Part shown: piece after piece, positions 36,766 to 45,974 of the stretch
Numbering within the stretch: position 1 is the stretch's first letter
How the letters are laid out: every line of letters starts with the position of its first letter
Source: Porticoccus sp002390525
Lineage (GTDB): Bacteria > Pseudomonadota > Gammaproteobacteria > Pseudomonadales > Porticoccaceae
Reading direction: 5' to 3'
Length of the DNA stretch: 64,000 nucleotides
NCBI GenBank assembly: GCA_943846655.1
Contig: OX044352.1
Coordinates: 372,001 to 436,000 of the forward strand
The notes under the pieces: generated by a model
Database searches by the model: none
What the model was told of the DNA's origin: nothing
What the model saw: the letters and a program-made list of their open reading frames with translations, nothing else
Program-made: the position numbers and the translations under genes

Positions 36766-37710
36766 ATGACGAAAACTATCGGTGTTGTAATGGATTCTAT
36801 CGAATCAATTACCCCATACAAAGATACCACTCTTTTATTGCTTTTAACTGCGCAAACTCGTGGCTGGAAAATTATGTATATGGAGCAAAATGACCTATAC
36901 CTTAATAATAACATTCCTAGTGCGAGTATGGTGGAATTGAAGGTTCAAGATGATGAGGCGAAATGGTTTTCTAAAGGCGATATTGAATCTCAACCCTTAA
37001 GTAATCTTAATGTAATTTTAATGAGAAAAGATCCTCCCTTTAATATCGAATATATTTACACTACTTATATACTCGAAGCTGCAGAAAAATTAGGCGTAAC
37101 CGTCATAAACAAACCACAGAGCCTTAGGGATTATAATGAAAAGATTTTTTCTACGCTATTTCCCCAATGTATACCTCCTCTTATAGTTAGTAGCCACTCA
37201 GGAAAAATAAAAAAATTTCTTAGTACGCAAGGTGAGATAATTCTTAAGCCATTAGACGGTATGGGTGGGTCCTCTATTTTCAAAGTAGGCAACTCTGACC
37301 CAAACCTAAATGTAATAATTGAAACACTTACCTGTAAAGGAACTAAAACTATAATGGCACAAAAATTTATCCCTGATATTATTAAAGGTGATAAACGTAT
37401 ACTGATGATTGGAGGCGAACCTATTCCATATTGCTTAGCAAGAATCCCCCCGAAAGGAGACATACGCGGCAACCTAGCAATAGGTGGAAAAGGTATTGTA
37501 CAAGAACTAAACGATCGTGATCTTTGGATTGCTAATCAGGTAGGTGGATTTCTAAAAGAGAAAGGGATCGCACTTGCTGGTTTGGATGTCATTGGTAGCT
37601 ATTTAACTGAAATTAATATCACCAGTCCGACTTGCGTCAGAGAAATAGAGCGCGAGAAGTCGATCGATATTGGTGGCAAATTATTTGATGTGATCGAAAG
37701 ATCACTATGA
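36766..37710 (+). CDS. gshB: Glutathione synthetase (GshB)
   Basis: ATP-grasp ligase adding glycine to gamma-glutamylcysteine. The 314-residue protein has VVMDSIESITPYKDTT, LMRKDPPFNIEYIYTTYILE, INKPQSLRDYNEK, ILKPLDGMGGSSIF (glycine loop), GDKRILMIGGEPI and GLDVIGSYLTEINITSPT. Ribosome site and start agree with E. coli. It heads gshB-ruvX-yggS-proC-yggT, a gammaproteobacterial order; tonB and yqgE, usual neighbours in Pseudomonas, are not here. Confidence 0.97.
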   Translation: MTKTIGVVMDSIESITPYKDTTLLLLLTAQTRGWKIMYMEQNDLYLNNNIPSASMVELKVQDDEAKWFSKGDIESQPLSNLNVILMRKDPPFNIEYIYTTYILEAAEKLGVTVINKPQSLRDYNEKIFSTLFPQCIPPLIVSSHSGKIKKFLSTQGEIILKPLDGMGGSSIFKVGNSDPNLNVIIETLTCKGTKTIMAQKFIPDIIKGDKRILMIGGEPIPYCLARIPPKGDIRGNLAIGGKGIVQELNDRDLWIANQVGGFLKEKGIALAGLDVIGSYLTEINITSPTCVREIEREKSIDIGGKLFDVIERSL

Positions 37711-37804
37711 TTTTTCTATGGAATCTAGAATATTTATACAGCTATAAAATTATATGGTTTAAATATGGTAGGGATAAGCGATCAGCGATAATGAAACTTG
37801 CACT

Positions 37805-38224
37805 GTGTTAGCCTTCGATTTTGGTACGCGCCAGATAGGTGTAGCTAGTGGCCAAAAATTATTAAAGACTGCTAATCCTTTAACTATACTTAAAGCAAAA
37901 GATGGTATCCCTAATTGGAGCCAACTTCAGAAATTAATTGATGACTGGATGCCAAATCAAGTTCTTGTGGGACTGCCGCTCAATATGAACGGTAGCGAGA
38001 GTCAATTTTGTCTCAGAGCTCGAAAATTTGGTAGAAGACTGCATGGTAAGTATGGGGTGGAAGTAGCCATGGTAGATGAGAGGCTCTCCACATTTACGGC
38101 TAAAGATCAATATCAGACTAAAAATCAACGATATAAGTACAAAAAAATACTCGTAGATGATATTGCAGCTGTATTAATTTTAGAAACATGGCTGGCAGAT
38201 CAGTCTGTTGGTGTAAAGCCATAA
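37805..38224 (+). CDS. ruvX: Putative pre-16S rRNA nuclease / Holliday-junction resolvase-like protein (RuvX, YqgF)
   Basis: RNase H-fold protein that helps mature the 5' end of 16S rRNA. The 139-residue product shows the family pattern: LAFDFGTRQIGVASGQ with the first catalytic Asp, VGLPLNMNGSESQFCLRARKFGRRL, DERLSTFTAKDQ with the second acid, and DDIAAVLILETWL. The start is unusual. The only standard codon is GTG at 37805, without a good ribosome site, whereas the same frame is open back to 37778 and an ATC at 37781 has AGGG seven bases upstream, so initiation may be at a rare codon and the protein eight residues longer. It lies 94 bases after gshB. Confidence 0.9.
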   Translation: MLAFDFGTRQIGVASGQKLLKTANPLTILKAKDGIPNWSQLQKLIDDWMPNQVLVGLPLNMNGSESQFCLRARKFGRRLHGKYGVEVAMVDERLSTFTAKDQYQTKNQRYKYKKILVDDIAAVLILETWLADQSVGVKP

Positions 38225-38267
38225 AGATTCCGAAGCGTTTAATAAAAATTAAATTTTTACTGTGAAT

Positions 38268-38960
38268 ATGACTGACGTGCCTGAAAATTTAGCAAATATA
38301 CATAAGCGAGTTAATCTGGCTCTAGAAAGTTCGGGTCGGCCTGCAAAAGATATTATTCTCGTTGCTGCTAGTAAAGGTCAGTCGTCTGATGTCATAAGAG
38401 TTGCTTATGAGTGTGGACAAAGGCATTTTGGCGAAAATTATTTGCAAGAAGCGCAAAAAAAACAGTATGAACTAGCCGACTTATTAGATATATGTTGGCA
38501 TTTCATAGGTCCGATACAGTCTAATAAAACAAGTAAGATATCAAATAATTTTGACTGGGTTCATACTGTTGATAGAGTAAAAATAGCTGAAAGGCTGAGT
38601 AACTCAAGAGACGCTAGCAAGCCTTTACTTAATATATGCATGCAAGTGAATGTTAGCGAAGAGATTACTAAATCGGGAGTTTCCTTACATGACTGCATTA
38701 AAATTGCTAATATAATTTCAACTTACCCTTATTTAAACCTCAGAGGCTTAATGGCAATGCCTAAAAATAATATGAGTCATGAAGAACATAAAAAAGTGTG
38801 CGAAACTATGTCAAACCTTTTACTAGAAACAAGGATTAATTCATCTAAATCAGCCACACTGGATACACTTTCTATGGGTATGTCATCAGACTTTGAACGA
38901 GCAATTAAAGAAGGTGCAAATATAGTCAGGCTAGGCTCAGCTATTTTTGGCACAAGATAA
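38268..38960 (+). CDS. yggS: PLP homeostasis protein (YggS)
   Basis: Single-domain alanine-racemase-fold protein that binds pyridoxal phosphate and controls PLP and amino-acid balance; no catalytic reaction is established. The 230-residue protein has the PLP lysine in ILVAASKGQSSDVIR, FGENYLQEAQKK, WHFIGPIQSNK, VNVSEEITKSG, LRGLMAMP and LSMGMSSDFERAIKEGANIVRLGSAIFG, the last with the phosphate-binding serines and glycines. A GTG two codons upstream is an alternative start. It is followed by proC, its usual neighbour. Confidence 0.95.
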   Translation: MTDVPENLANIHKRVNLALESSGRPAKDIILVAASKGQSSDVIRVAYECGQRHFGENYLQEAQKKQYELADLLDICWHFIGPIQSNKTSKISNNFDWVHTVDRVKIAERLSNSRDASKPLLNICMQVNVSEEITKSGVSLHDCIKIANIISTYPYLNLRGLMAMPKNNMSHEEHKKVCETMSNLLLETRINSSKSATLDTLSMGMSSDFERAIKEGANIVRLGSAIFGTR

Positions 38961-38993
38961 CTATTAAAAAAATTAATAACTAAGGGCATTCAT

Positions 38994-39827
38994 GTGGATA
39001 AACCAAAGCTAGCATTTATAGGTGGGGGCAATATGGCTAAAAGCCTTATAGGTGGCCTTATAGATAAAGGTTTTTCATCGAGATGTATCTCCGTTAGTGA
39101 TCCAGTAAAAAGAAATCTTGACCAGTTGAATCGTAAGTTTGGTATAGCTACTACTTCAGATAACTCTATTGCGGCTAAAGACGTTGACTTAATAGTGCTG
39201 TGTGTTAAGCCACAAATACTTGAATCGGTCTGTAAGGAGCTCCAAGCTTCTTTAAATCAAACGCCCCCGGCAATTTCTATTGCCGCTGGTATACCTCTAT
39301 CGTTGCTTATGGATTGGTTAGGAGAAGACACACCGATCATTAGATGTATGCCTAATACACCTGCACTAGTCCAAAGTGGAGCTGCAGGAATGTTTGCAAA
39401 TCAAAAAGTTGATAAAAAATTACGTAATCTAGCTGAAGAAATTTTTGATGCTGTTGGTTTATGCTGTTGGCTGGAAAAAGAAGAGGATATAGATCTTGTT
39501 ACTGCAGTTTCTGGAAGCGGACCTGCATATTTTTTTCTCTTTATGGAGGCTATGGAAAAAGTAGCTATAGATTTAGGCTTAGATCAAGAGATTTCTAGAA
39601 AATTGATTATACAGACCGTATTAGGCGCAGCAAAAATGGCAGCAGAATCTGACATGAATCCTTCCGAACTTAGATCTTGCGTTACTTCACCTGGTGGGAC
39701 AACAGAAAAGGCTGTTAATGCTTTCCTTGAGGGAGATATTATGGGGCTATTTAATAAAGCAATGAATAAAGCTCTAGAAAGAGCTACGGAAATGGCAAAA
39801 GAAGCTGAAAATAACACCCATAATTAG
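38994..39827 (+). CDS. proC: Pyrroline-5-carboxylate reductase (ProC)
   Basis: NAD(P)H-dependent last step of proline synthesis. The 277-residue protein has the Rossmann motif FIGGGNMAKSLIGGL, VLCVKPQ, IRCMPNTPALVQSGAAGM and the C-terminal dimer signature VSGSGPAYFFLFMEAM with LRSCVTSPGGTTEKAV. The start is GTG with AAGGG seven bases upstream; an ATG two bases earlier is out of frame. It follows yggS by 33 bases and precedes yggT. Confidence 0.97.
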   Translation: MDKPKLAFIGGGNMAKSLIGGLIDKGFSSRCISVSDPVKRNLDQLNRKFGIATTSDNSIAAKDVDLIVLCVKPQILESVCKELQASLNQTPPAISIAAGIPLSLLMDWLGEDTPIIRCMPNTPALVQSGAAGMFANQKVDKKLRNLAEEIFDAVGLCCWLEKEEDIDLVTAVSGSGPAYFFLFMEAMEKVAIDLGLDQEISRKLIIQTVLGAAKMAAESDMNPSELRSCVTSPGGTTEKAVNAFLEGDIMGLFNKAMNKALERATEMAKEAENNTHN

Positions 39828-39894
39828 AGTATAATTTATTTATAGCTTGTTTCCCTATAAAGAATACGGCCACCACTAACCGGCAAAAATACCT

Positions 39895-40482
39895 ATGACA
39901 ACAATGAGTGCAGTATCTACTTATTTAGTACAAACTTTAGGAAGTTTCTTTCTTACTCTAGTAATTTTACGTTTTTTATTACAACTAGTTAAAGCAGATT
40001 TCTACAATCCTATATCTCTATTTATAGTAAATGCGACCCAATTAGCAAGTAGCCCTATCCGAGCATTACTGCCAGCATTTAGATCCTTTGATGTAGCTAG
40101 CTTAGTGCTTGCAATTCTTCTTCAATGGATAATTATACAGCTCACTTATACTATTAATAATTTGGGTGTTGTGAATTTTTTTATAGCTATTTCTTGGGGT
40201 TTTGTTGGTATTCTATCAATGATTTTAAATATTTATATGTATGGTCTGCTTGCAACAATTGTTATTAGTTGGATTGCACCCCAAAGCCAACACCCCGCAA
40301 TTACACTTATAAATCAAATTATATATCCAGCAATGGATCCGTTTAGAAAGCTAATACCACCATTAGGTATGATAGATTTATCGCCTATGCTCTTTTTTAT
40401 AGTCTTAAATGTGATCGATTACTTTATATACGGAATAGCAACAGAGCTTATGTTGCCATCCCATATAGTAGCTGGCATCTAG
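39895..40482 (+). CDS. yggT: YggT family integral membrane protein
   Basis: A 195-residue inner-membrane protein with two YGGT repeats, each a pair of hydrophobic helices around a conserved amphipathic segment: FLTLVILRFLLQLVKADFYNP...SSPIRALLP in the first half and YGLLATIVISWIAP...IIYPAMDPFRKLIPP in the second. The gene is the conserved partner of yggS and proC; a role in osmotic or division-related homeostasis has been proposed but is not settled. It ends four bases before the convergent rph. Confidence 0.9.
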   Translation: MTTMSAVSTYLVQTLGSFFLTLVILRFLLQLVKADFYNPISLFIVNATQLASSPIRALLPAFRSFDVASLVLAILLQWIIIQLTYTINNLGVVNFFIAISWGFVGILSMILNIYMYGLLATIVISWIAPQSQHPAITLINQIIYPAMDPFRKLIPPLGMIDLSPMLFFIVLNVIDYFIYGIATELMLPSHIVAGI

Positions 40483-40486
40483 ATGT

Positions 40487-41209
40487 CTATTGTTTCAATA
40501 ATGCCTCATTTTGTAGTTTTAATAGATGATTAATACCGCTTTTGGCAAGACCTAACATCTCATTAAGTTGCTGGTGCGTAAAAGGAGCCGCTTCAGCAGT
40601 ACCTTGAATTTCAATAAACCCTCCGTCACTATTCATGACAATGTTCATGTCGGTCTCTGCTGTTGAATCTTCGTCATAGTCTAAATCTAATATTGAGTGT
40701 CCCTCAAAAACACCGACTGAGACAGATGCAACCATCCCAATGAGTGGATTTTTTTTAATTTTCCCTGCTTGTTGAAGACTTATAAGGGCGTCACTGAGTG
40801 CAACACAGGCTCCTGTAATAGAAGCTGTACGTGTGCCCCCATCCGCCTGAATAACGTCACAGTCTATTTTAATAGTATTTTCTCCTAAGACACTGAGATC
40901 AATCACTGCTCTCAAAGAACGACCTATTAGCCTCTGGATTTCCTGCGTCCTTCCGGATTGTTTACCTCGGCTGGCCTCCCTGTTCATTCTTGAATTGGTG
41001 GAGCGAGGTAGCATGCCGTACTCTGCTGTAACCCAGCCTTGCCCCTTCCCTCGCAAAAAATGTGGGACATTATTTTCTACACTAGCTGTGCAAATTACCT
41101 TGGTATCACCGAATTCAATGAGAACCGATCCCTCAGCATGTTTAGTAAAGTTTCGCGTAATTTTAATATCACGTAATTGATTTAAAGAACGGCCACTGGG
41201 TCGATTCAT
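40487..41209 (-). CDS. rph: Ribonuclease PH (Rph)
   Basis: Phosphorolytic 3'-5' exoribonuclease that trims tRNA 3' ends. The 240-residue protein shows MNRPSGRSLNQLRDIKI, GSVLIEFGDTKVICTASVE, GWVTAEYGMLPRST, RTQEIQRLIGRSLRAVID, DCDVIQADGGTRTASITGA and DLDYDEDSTAETDMNIVM, covering the phosphate-binding Arg and catalytic Asp positions. It is divergent from gmk. The frame is complete, unlike the frameshifted rph of E. coli K-12. Confidence 0.97.
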   Translation of the reverse strand: MNRPSGRSLNQLRDIKITRNFTKHAEGSVLIEFGDTKVICTASVENNVPHFLRGKGQGWVTAEYGMLPRSTNSRMNREASRGKQSGRTQEIQRLIGRSLRAVIDLSVLGENTIKIDCDVIQADGGTRTASITGACVALSDALISLQQAGKIKKNPLIGMVASVSVGVFEGHSILDLDYDEDSTAETDMNIVMNSDGGFIEIQGTAEAAPFTHQQLNEMLGLAKSGINHLLKLQNEALLKQ

Positions 41210-41371
41210 ATTATTTGCTTCCCTTAAAATGAACTTTTATTTTAACTGATTTATTTCGCTTATATACCTTCATGTTAATATATGATGAAATAATTTTATT
41301 TTTAAGCGATAGATTCCATAAATCGAATCTCTTTATCATTTACAAAATAATAATTGGAGGAAGTAAATTAG

Positions 41372-41989
41372 ATGTCTAAAGCAGGGACACTCTATATAGT
41401 TTCGGCACCCTCTGGTGCAGGAAAAACAACTTTAGTTGGAGCTCTATTAAAAAATATGCCTGATATAAAGGCTTCTATATCTCATACAACTCGACCAATG
41501 AGACCAGGCGAAAAAGAAGGGGTCAATTACCACTTCGTAAGTGAAGAAATGTTTCTTTCGTTAATAAATAAAGAAGCCTTTTTGGAACATGCTCAAGTAT
41601 TTAACCATTTTTATGGTACATCGAAAGAATGGGTTGAAAAAACACTATCTGAGGGAATAGATGTAATTCTGGAAATCGATTGGCAGGGCGCTGAACAAAT
41701 TAGAGATTTAATACCTGAAAGTAAAAGTATTTTTATACTACCCCCATCTCTTGAGGCACTGGAAGAGCGACTAATAAAACGTGGTCAAGACGATCCAACC
41801 GTTATTAAACGACGTCTTGCTGCTGCAAAAGAGGAAATCTCGCACTATATGATGGCTGATTACCTTTTAATTAATGATGGATTTGATGAAACATTGGTGG
41901 AGTTCAACTCGATTATATTGCATGAACGTCTGAAACTTCAGTCTCAAAAACAAAAAAATCTCAATTTACTCAATAGCTTGTTGTCCTAA
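41372..41989 (+). CDS. gmk: Guanylate kinase (Gmk)
   Basis: Phosphorylates GMP to GDP with ATP. The 205-residue protein has the P-loop VSAPSGAGKTTLVGAL, the GMP-binding SHTTRPMRPGEKEGVNYHFV, LEIDWQGAEQIR and the lid ERLIKRGQDDPTVIKRRL. GGAGG lies about 11 bases before the ATG. It heads gmk-rpoZ-spoT-ridA, which links GMP synthesis with ppGpp metabolism and transcription. An 8-bp inverted repeat lies between gmk and rpoZ. Confidence 0.98.
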   Translation: MSKAGTLYIVSAPSGAGKTTLVGALLKNMPDIKASISHTTRPMRPGEKEGVNYHFVSEEMFLSLINKEAFLEHAQVFNHFYGTSKEWVEKTLSEGIDVILEIDWQGAEQIRDLIPESKSIFILPPSLEALEERLIKRGQDDPTVIKRRLAAAKEEISHYMMADYLLINDGFDETLVEFNSIILHERLKLQSQKQKNLNLLNSLLS

Positions 41990-41995
41990 AACCAG

Positions 41996-42024
41996 CAATT
42001 TTGTACAATGAATGATCAAAATTG
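41996..42024 (+). repeat. 8-bp inverted repeat between gmk and rpoZ
   Basis: CAATTTTG (41996-42003) and its reverse complement CAAAATTG (42017-42024) enclose a 13-base loop, seven bases after the gmk stop. A TTTTTT run starts about eight bases later. It is a weak terminator or attenuator candidate that would separate gmk from rpoZ-spoT expression. Confidence 0.35.
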
Positions 42025-42071
42025 TGATATTAATTTTTTAACTGTAAATACTAACTATAACGGATCCACAC

Positions 42072-42422
42072 ATGGCCAGAATTACCGTAGAAGACTGCTT
42101 AAAAAATGTAGATAACCGCTTCGAGCTTGTAATGGTTAGCTCTAAAAGAGCGCGCCAAATTGCTTTGGGCGAAAAAGAAGCTTTGGTGCCAATAGAAAAT
42201 GATAAGCCTACAGTTGTTGCTTTACGAGAAATTGAGCAAGGTTTGATAACGGCTGATATCCTAATAGAGAAAAAGCCAAATGATTTTTCTTTGGGTTCTG
42301 AAGTAATGTCTGAATCAGACGAGCACAACTCAGATGATGATAATTCAACTGATGATTCTTCATTAAAAAGCGATGTTTCTGCTGAAAATTCTATCTCACC
42401 TCACAACACAGAAGCAGTATAA
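42072..42422 (+). CDS. rpoZ: RNA polymerase omega subunit with an unusual acidic tail (RpoZ)
   Basis: Small subunit that assists assembly of RNA polymerase and forms part of ppGpp site 1. The body (residues 1-70) is normal: MARITVEDCLKNVDNRFELV, SKRARQIALG, LVPIENDKPTVVALREIEQGLI. The protein is 116 residues, against about 90 in E. coli. The extra C-terminal 40 residues are rich in Ser, Asp and Glu (SESDEHNSDDDNSTDDSSLK) and look disordered. spoT follows after 21 bases, the standard arrangement. Confidence 0.96.
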   Translation: MARITVEDCLKNVDNRFELVMVSSKRARQIALGEKEALVPIENDKPTVVALREIEQGLITADILIEKKPNDFSLGSEVMSESDEHNSDDDNSTDDSSLKSDVSAENSISPHNTEAV

Positions 42423-42443
42423 CAAGATGGAGGAGATGAAATC

Positions 42444-44555
42444 TTGGTAACCTCTAAGGTAGCCGAGGCTTTTGGTCAGAAACTCTCCCCATACCTCGAA
42501 ACGAATCAAATCTATAGTGTCCTGCAAGCATATAAGTTCGCAGAACAATGTCACGAAGGTCAAATCAGACAGACGGGTGAACCATATATAACTCATCCTC
42601 TTGCTGTAGCAACAATTCTCGCTGAAATGCATTTAGATCACGAGGGGATAATGGCTGCACTACTGCATGACGTTCTCGAAGATACACATGTGAATAAAAA
42701 GGAGCTTAAGGATCTTTTTGGTAACACGGTTGCGGATTTAGTCGACGGGCTCACTAAACTAGATGAAATAGAAACAACGTCAAGAGCTGAGAGACAGGCA
42801 GATAGCTTTCAAAAAATGACTCTTGCTATGTCAAAAGATGTAAGAGTGATGCTTATAAAGTTGGCCGATAGGCTTCATAATATGAGGACACTAGAGGGCT
42901 TAAGCCCAGAAAAACGTCGCAGGGTTGCACGAGAAACCCTAGAAATTTATGCGCCCATAGCGCAAAGGTTAGGAATCAACAATGTCAGGGTAGAGTTTGA
43001 AGAACTAGGTTTTTCATCTATGTATCCTGTCCGACATAAAAGAATGATGGAAGCACTTAAAGTTGCACGTGGTCCACGACGCGAAATCGTTAAGGAAATT
43101 AAAGATAGTATAGATAATCGACTGGATAAGGAGTCTATAGGGGCTGAAGTTACAGGTAGAGAGAAACATCTCTGGAGTATCTACCAAAAAATGAAAACTA
43201 AGAAGAAATCCTTTCGAGATATCATGGATGTTTTCGCCTTTCGCATCGTTGTTGAATCTGTGGACGACTGCTATCGTACGTTAGGTATTATGCATAATCT
43301 ATTTAAGCCAGTAGCTGGTGAATTCAAGGACTATATTGCCATACCTAAGGTCAATGGGTATCAATCCCTACATAATATTTTAGTAGGCATGCATGGGGTA
43401 CTAATTGAAATTCAGATTAGAACAAAAGATATGGACGATATGGCAAATTACGGTATTGCTGCGCACTGGCTTTATAAATCTCAAGATGAAGGAAATCCGA
43501 GAGCTTATAGATGGATACAGGGTTTATTAGAGATACAAAAGCGGGCGGGCGATTCACTAGAATTTATTGAACATGTAAAAACAGATTTATTTCCAGACGA
43601 AGTTTATGTTTTTACAACAAAAGGTGAAATTATTTCTCTTCCTCAAGGTGCCACGCCAGTAGATTTTGCTTATGCAGTTCACACTGCACTTGGTAACACC
43701 TGTATCGCTTGCAAAAGTAATGGTCAATTAATTTCTCTTTCGGAAAGAATTGAAAGTGGGGTCAGAATTGAGATTATTACAGCTAAAGATGCCCAGCCAA
43801 ACCCATCTTGGCTAAATTTCGTGATGACAGCTAAAGCTCGAAGTGGAATACGTCATTTTCTTAAGCATCAACAACACGACGATTCTGTTATATTAGGAAA
43901 AAATCTCCTCGATAGGGCTCTTGGTAGTTTCGGTACAAACTATAAAAGTATCCGAAAATCTTGGATCAAAAGAGCTCTAAAAGAAACAGGCTGCACTAAA
44001 TTTGAAGAAGTACTTCAACAAATTGGTCTAGGTGATAGAATGGCGTATGCATTGGCTAATCTTATGGCTCCTCCGTCAATGCGAAAAGACATCATACCCG
44101 AAAAATTCGAATCACCTATTATGATTGATACAAGAGAAGGTTTAATTATAAACTATGCTCGTTGCTGTCATCCTATACCAGGCGACTCTATACTAGGTCA
44201 CCTCAGTCCCGGCAAAGGGCTTGTTGTCCATATAGATATCTGCAAGAACCTTGATGAAATTCGCACTAATAAAGAAAAGTGTATACCTCTCAATTGGTCT
44301 ACTAAGTTAAAGGGTGATTTTGCAGTAGCATTAAAGGTTGAATTAGCCTCTGAGAGGGGTATCGTTGCTTCATTAGCTTCACGCATTTCAGAGACAGAGG
44401 CCGCAATACTAAAAATTCAAACAGAAGAAAGAGATGGTTTCTCTATGATTATCGATTTACTAATTGAGGTAAAAAGTCGACTTCACTTAGCTCGAGTTAT
44501 CAAACGTATCAGAATTTTAAAACAAGTACAACGGGTATACCGTACAACTAACTAA
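42444..44555 (+). CDS. spoT: Bifunctional (p)ppGpp synthetase/hydrolase (SpoT)
   Basis: Controls the alarmone (p)ppGpp. The 703-residue protein has the HD hydrolase domain (about 25-180; HDVLEDT with the metal ligands and LIKLADRLHNMRTL), the synthetase domain (about 210-350; KDYIAIPKVNGYQSLHNIL and EIQIRTKDMDDMANYGIAAHW), a TGS domain near residue 390 (VYVFTTKGEIISLPQGATPVDFAY), a zinc-finger-like region (NYARCCHPIPGDSI) and a C-terminal ACT domain. Both active sites look intact. The start is TTG, with GGAGGAG eight bases upstream; the nearby ATG is out of frame. Confidence 0.97.
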   Translation: MVTSKVAEAFGQKLSPYLETNQIYSVLQAYKFAEQCHEGQIRQTGEPYITHPLAVATILAEMHLDHEGIMAALLHDVLEDTHVNKKELKDLFGNTVADLVDGLTKLDEIETTSRAERQADSFQKMTLAMSKDVRVMLIKLADRLHNMRTLEGLSPEKRRRVARETLEIYAPIAQRLGINNVRVEFEELGFSSMYPVRHKRMMEALKVARGPRREIVKEIKDSIDNRLDKESIGAEVTGREKHLWSIYQKMKTKKKSFRDIMDVFAFRIVVESVDDCYRTLGIMHNLFKPVAGEFKDYIAIPKVNGYQSLHNILVGMHGVLIEIQIRTKDMDDMANYGIAAHWLYKSQDEGNPRAYRWIQGLLEIQKRAGDSLEFIEHVKTDLFPDEVYVFTTKGEIISLPQGATPVDFAYAVHTALGNTCIACKSNGQLISLSERIESGVRIEIITAKDAQPNPSWLNFVMTAKARSGIRHFLKHQQHDDSVILGKNLLDRALGSFGTNYKSIRKSWIKRALKETGCTKFEEVLQQIGLGDRMAYALANLMAPPSMRKDIIPEKFESPIMIDTREGLIINYARCCHPIPGDSILGHLSPGKGLVVHIDICKNLDEIRTNKEKCIPLNWSTKLKGDFAVALKVELASERGIVASLASRISETEAAILKIQTEERDGFSMIIDLLIEVKSRLHLARVIKRIRILKQVQRVYRTTN

Positions 44556-44569
44556 CATAGGACATCCAT

Positions 44570-44953
44570 ATGATTAATAAAGCCATCATAAATACAGAGA
44601 ATGCTCCTGCGGCTATTGGAACTTACTCGCAAGCAATTAAGGTGAATAATACTGTATATTTATCTGGCCAAATCCCACTTGATCCAAAATCTATGGAACT
44701 GGTAGAAGGTGGTATCGAGTCTGAAATAAATCAAGTTTTCAATAATCTGGCTGCTATATGCCAAGCAGCGGGTGGTGACTTAAAAAATATAGTGAAATTA
44801 AACGTATACCTAACCGATCTAGCCAATTTTTCTATAGTCAACACTATCATGGCTTCTCATTTTGAGGAGCCCTATCCAGCAAGAGCTGCAATTGGAATTA
44901 GTCGGTTGCCAAAAGAAGCTGAGGTAGAAATGGACGCCATTATGGTAATTTAA
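44570..44953 (+). CDS. ridA: 2-iminobutanoate/2-iminopropanoate deaminase (RidA)
   Basis: Hydrolyses reactive enamine/imine products of PLP enzymes such as threonine dehydratase. The 127-residue YjgF/UK114 protein has APAAIGTYSQAIKVNNTVYLSGQIPLDP, IVKLNVYLTDLANF and ARAAIGISRLPKEAEVEMDAI, with the conserved Arg of PARAAIG that binds the carboxylate. It follows spoT by 14 bases. Its end overlaps the convergent SDR gene by 14 bases. Confidence 0.97.
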   Translation: MINKAIINTENAPAAIGTYSQAIKVNNTVYLSGQIPLDPKSMELVEGGIESEINQVFNNLAAICQAAGGDLKNIVKLNVYLTDLANFSIVNTIMASHFEEPYPARAAIGISRLPKEAEVEMDAIMVI

Positions 44954-45863
44954 AAGTAGAATTATTTTCTAACAACAATGGTATATAGCCTTTTTTAAAA
45001 TCTGGAAAAATAAAATTATAGCCGCTATCTTTTATTAGTTTATTGTTACATCTACGATTAACGTTCTTATTATCTATGTTTTTAGGAATTTCATTATTTT
45101 CTTCTATTTTTACTCGCATATGGCTAGCTAGCCAGCTTTGTATTTCATAAGCCGGAACTGGCTGATTATCAGTTCCAATATATAGATCGGATATATCTTT
45201 TTTTTGTGAATACAGGTCTATTATATGAATTATGATGCCGGCACAATCTACAACATGAATTCTGTTTGTCCAGGATACTGGATGCTTAGATGCAATATTT
45301 CCTTTTTTAATTTGATTCAATAGCCTCCCTCGACCTGGACCATATATGCCAGAAAAACGCACTACGACTGACTTTATTAATTTGCTGTTATTCGTGACTA
45401 ATTCTTTAGAAATGGATTTAACTAAATTTTCAGCCTCTAATAGCCTCTTTCCCCTATATGATTTTGAGGAAGCTACTGATGATTCATCCACCCATTCTCC
45501 GCAAGATTGACCGTAAACACCTGTGCTTGATACCCATATAATTAACTGTGGGCGATATGATATTTTCATAATAGTTGATTTTAAAACGTTCGCACCATTG
45601 ACATAACTATCTAAGTATCCTTGATCGCTCATAGAATCGGGAGTTAAAGTAACAACAATAACATCAACATTTGAATTATCTAATATAGATAAAAAATTTT
45701 CACTGTCACACAGATTTCCTTGTATCGCTTCTATATCTGATGGTAAGGCAGACGGTTTTCTCCGCATTGCAAGTGTTTGCCAATGATCATATAAGCTATT
45801 ATCTGAAATCGTTCGGATTGCCCGAACACCGATATCTCCGCAACCAGCAAACAAGACTTTCAA
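44940..45863 (-). CDS. NAD(P)-binding epimerase/dehydratase-like protein (extended SDR, YeeZ-like)
   Basis: A 307-residue extended short-chain dehydrogenase-like protein. The Rossmann motif is MKVLFAGCGDIGVRAIR; VWVSSTGVYGQS...VDESSV is the serine-tyrosine region and VVRFSGIYGPGRGRLL follows. The classical YxxxK is not clear (SYRGKRLLEAE is the nearest match). This resembles YeeZ-type proteins of unknown function. The start is TTG with AAGGA upstream. In Pseudomonas related epimerase-like proteins occur in the spoT-recG region. Substrate unknown. Confidence 0.8.
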   Translation of the reverse strand: MKVLFAGCGDIGVRAIRTISDNSLYDHWQTLAMRRKPSALPSDIEAIQGNLCDSENFLSILDNSNVDVIVVTLTPDSMSDQGYLDSYVNGANVLKSTIMKISYRPQLIIWVSSTGVYGQSCGEWVDESSVASSKSYRGKRLLEAENLVKSISKELVTNNSKLIKSVVVRFSGIYGPGRGRLLNQIKKGNIASKHPVSWTNRIHVVDCAGIIIHIIDLYSQKKDISDLYIGTDNQPVPAYEIQSWLASHMRVKIEENNEIPKNIDNKNVNRRCNNKLIKDSGYNFIFPDFKKGYIPLLLENNSTFKLP

Positions 45864-45974
45864 TTAGCTTTCCTTTTATTACTTATTTTCGCTATTATTA
45901 TAAATGAAAGATCATAAATAACCTTAACTGAATTGTTTCTATAAACCTATTTATCTAGCTGTGATTAAGCATAT

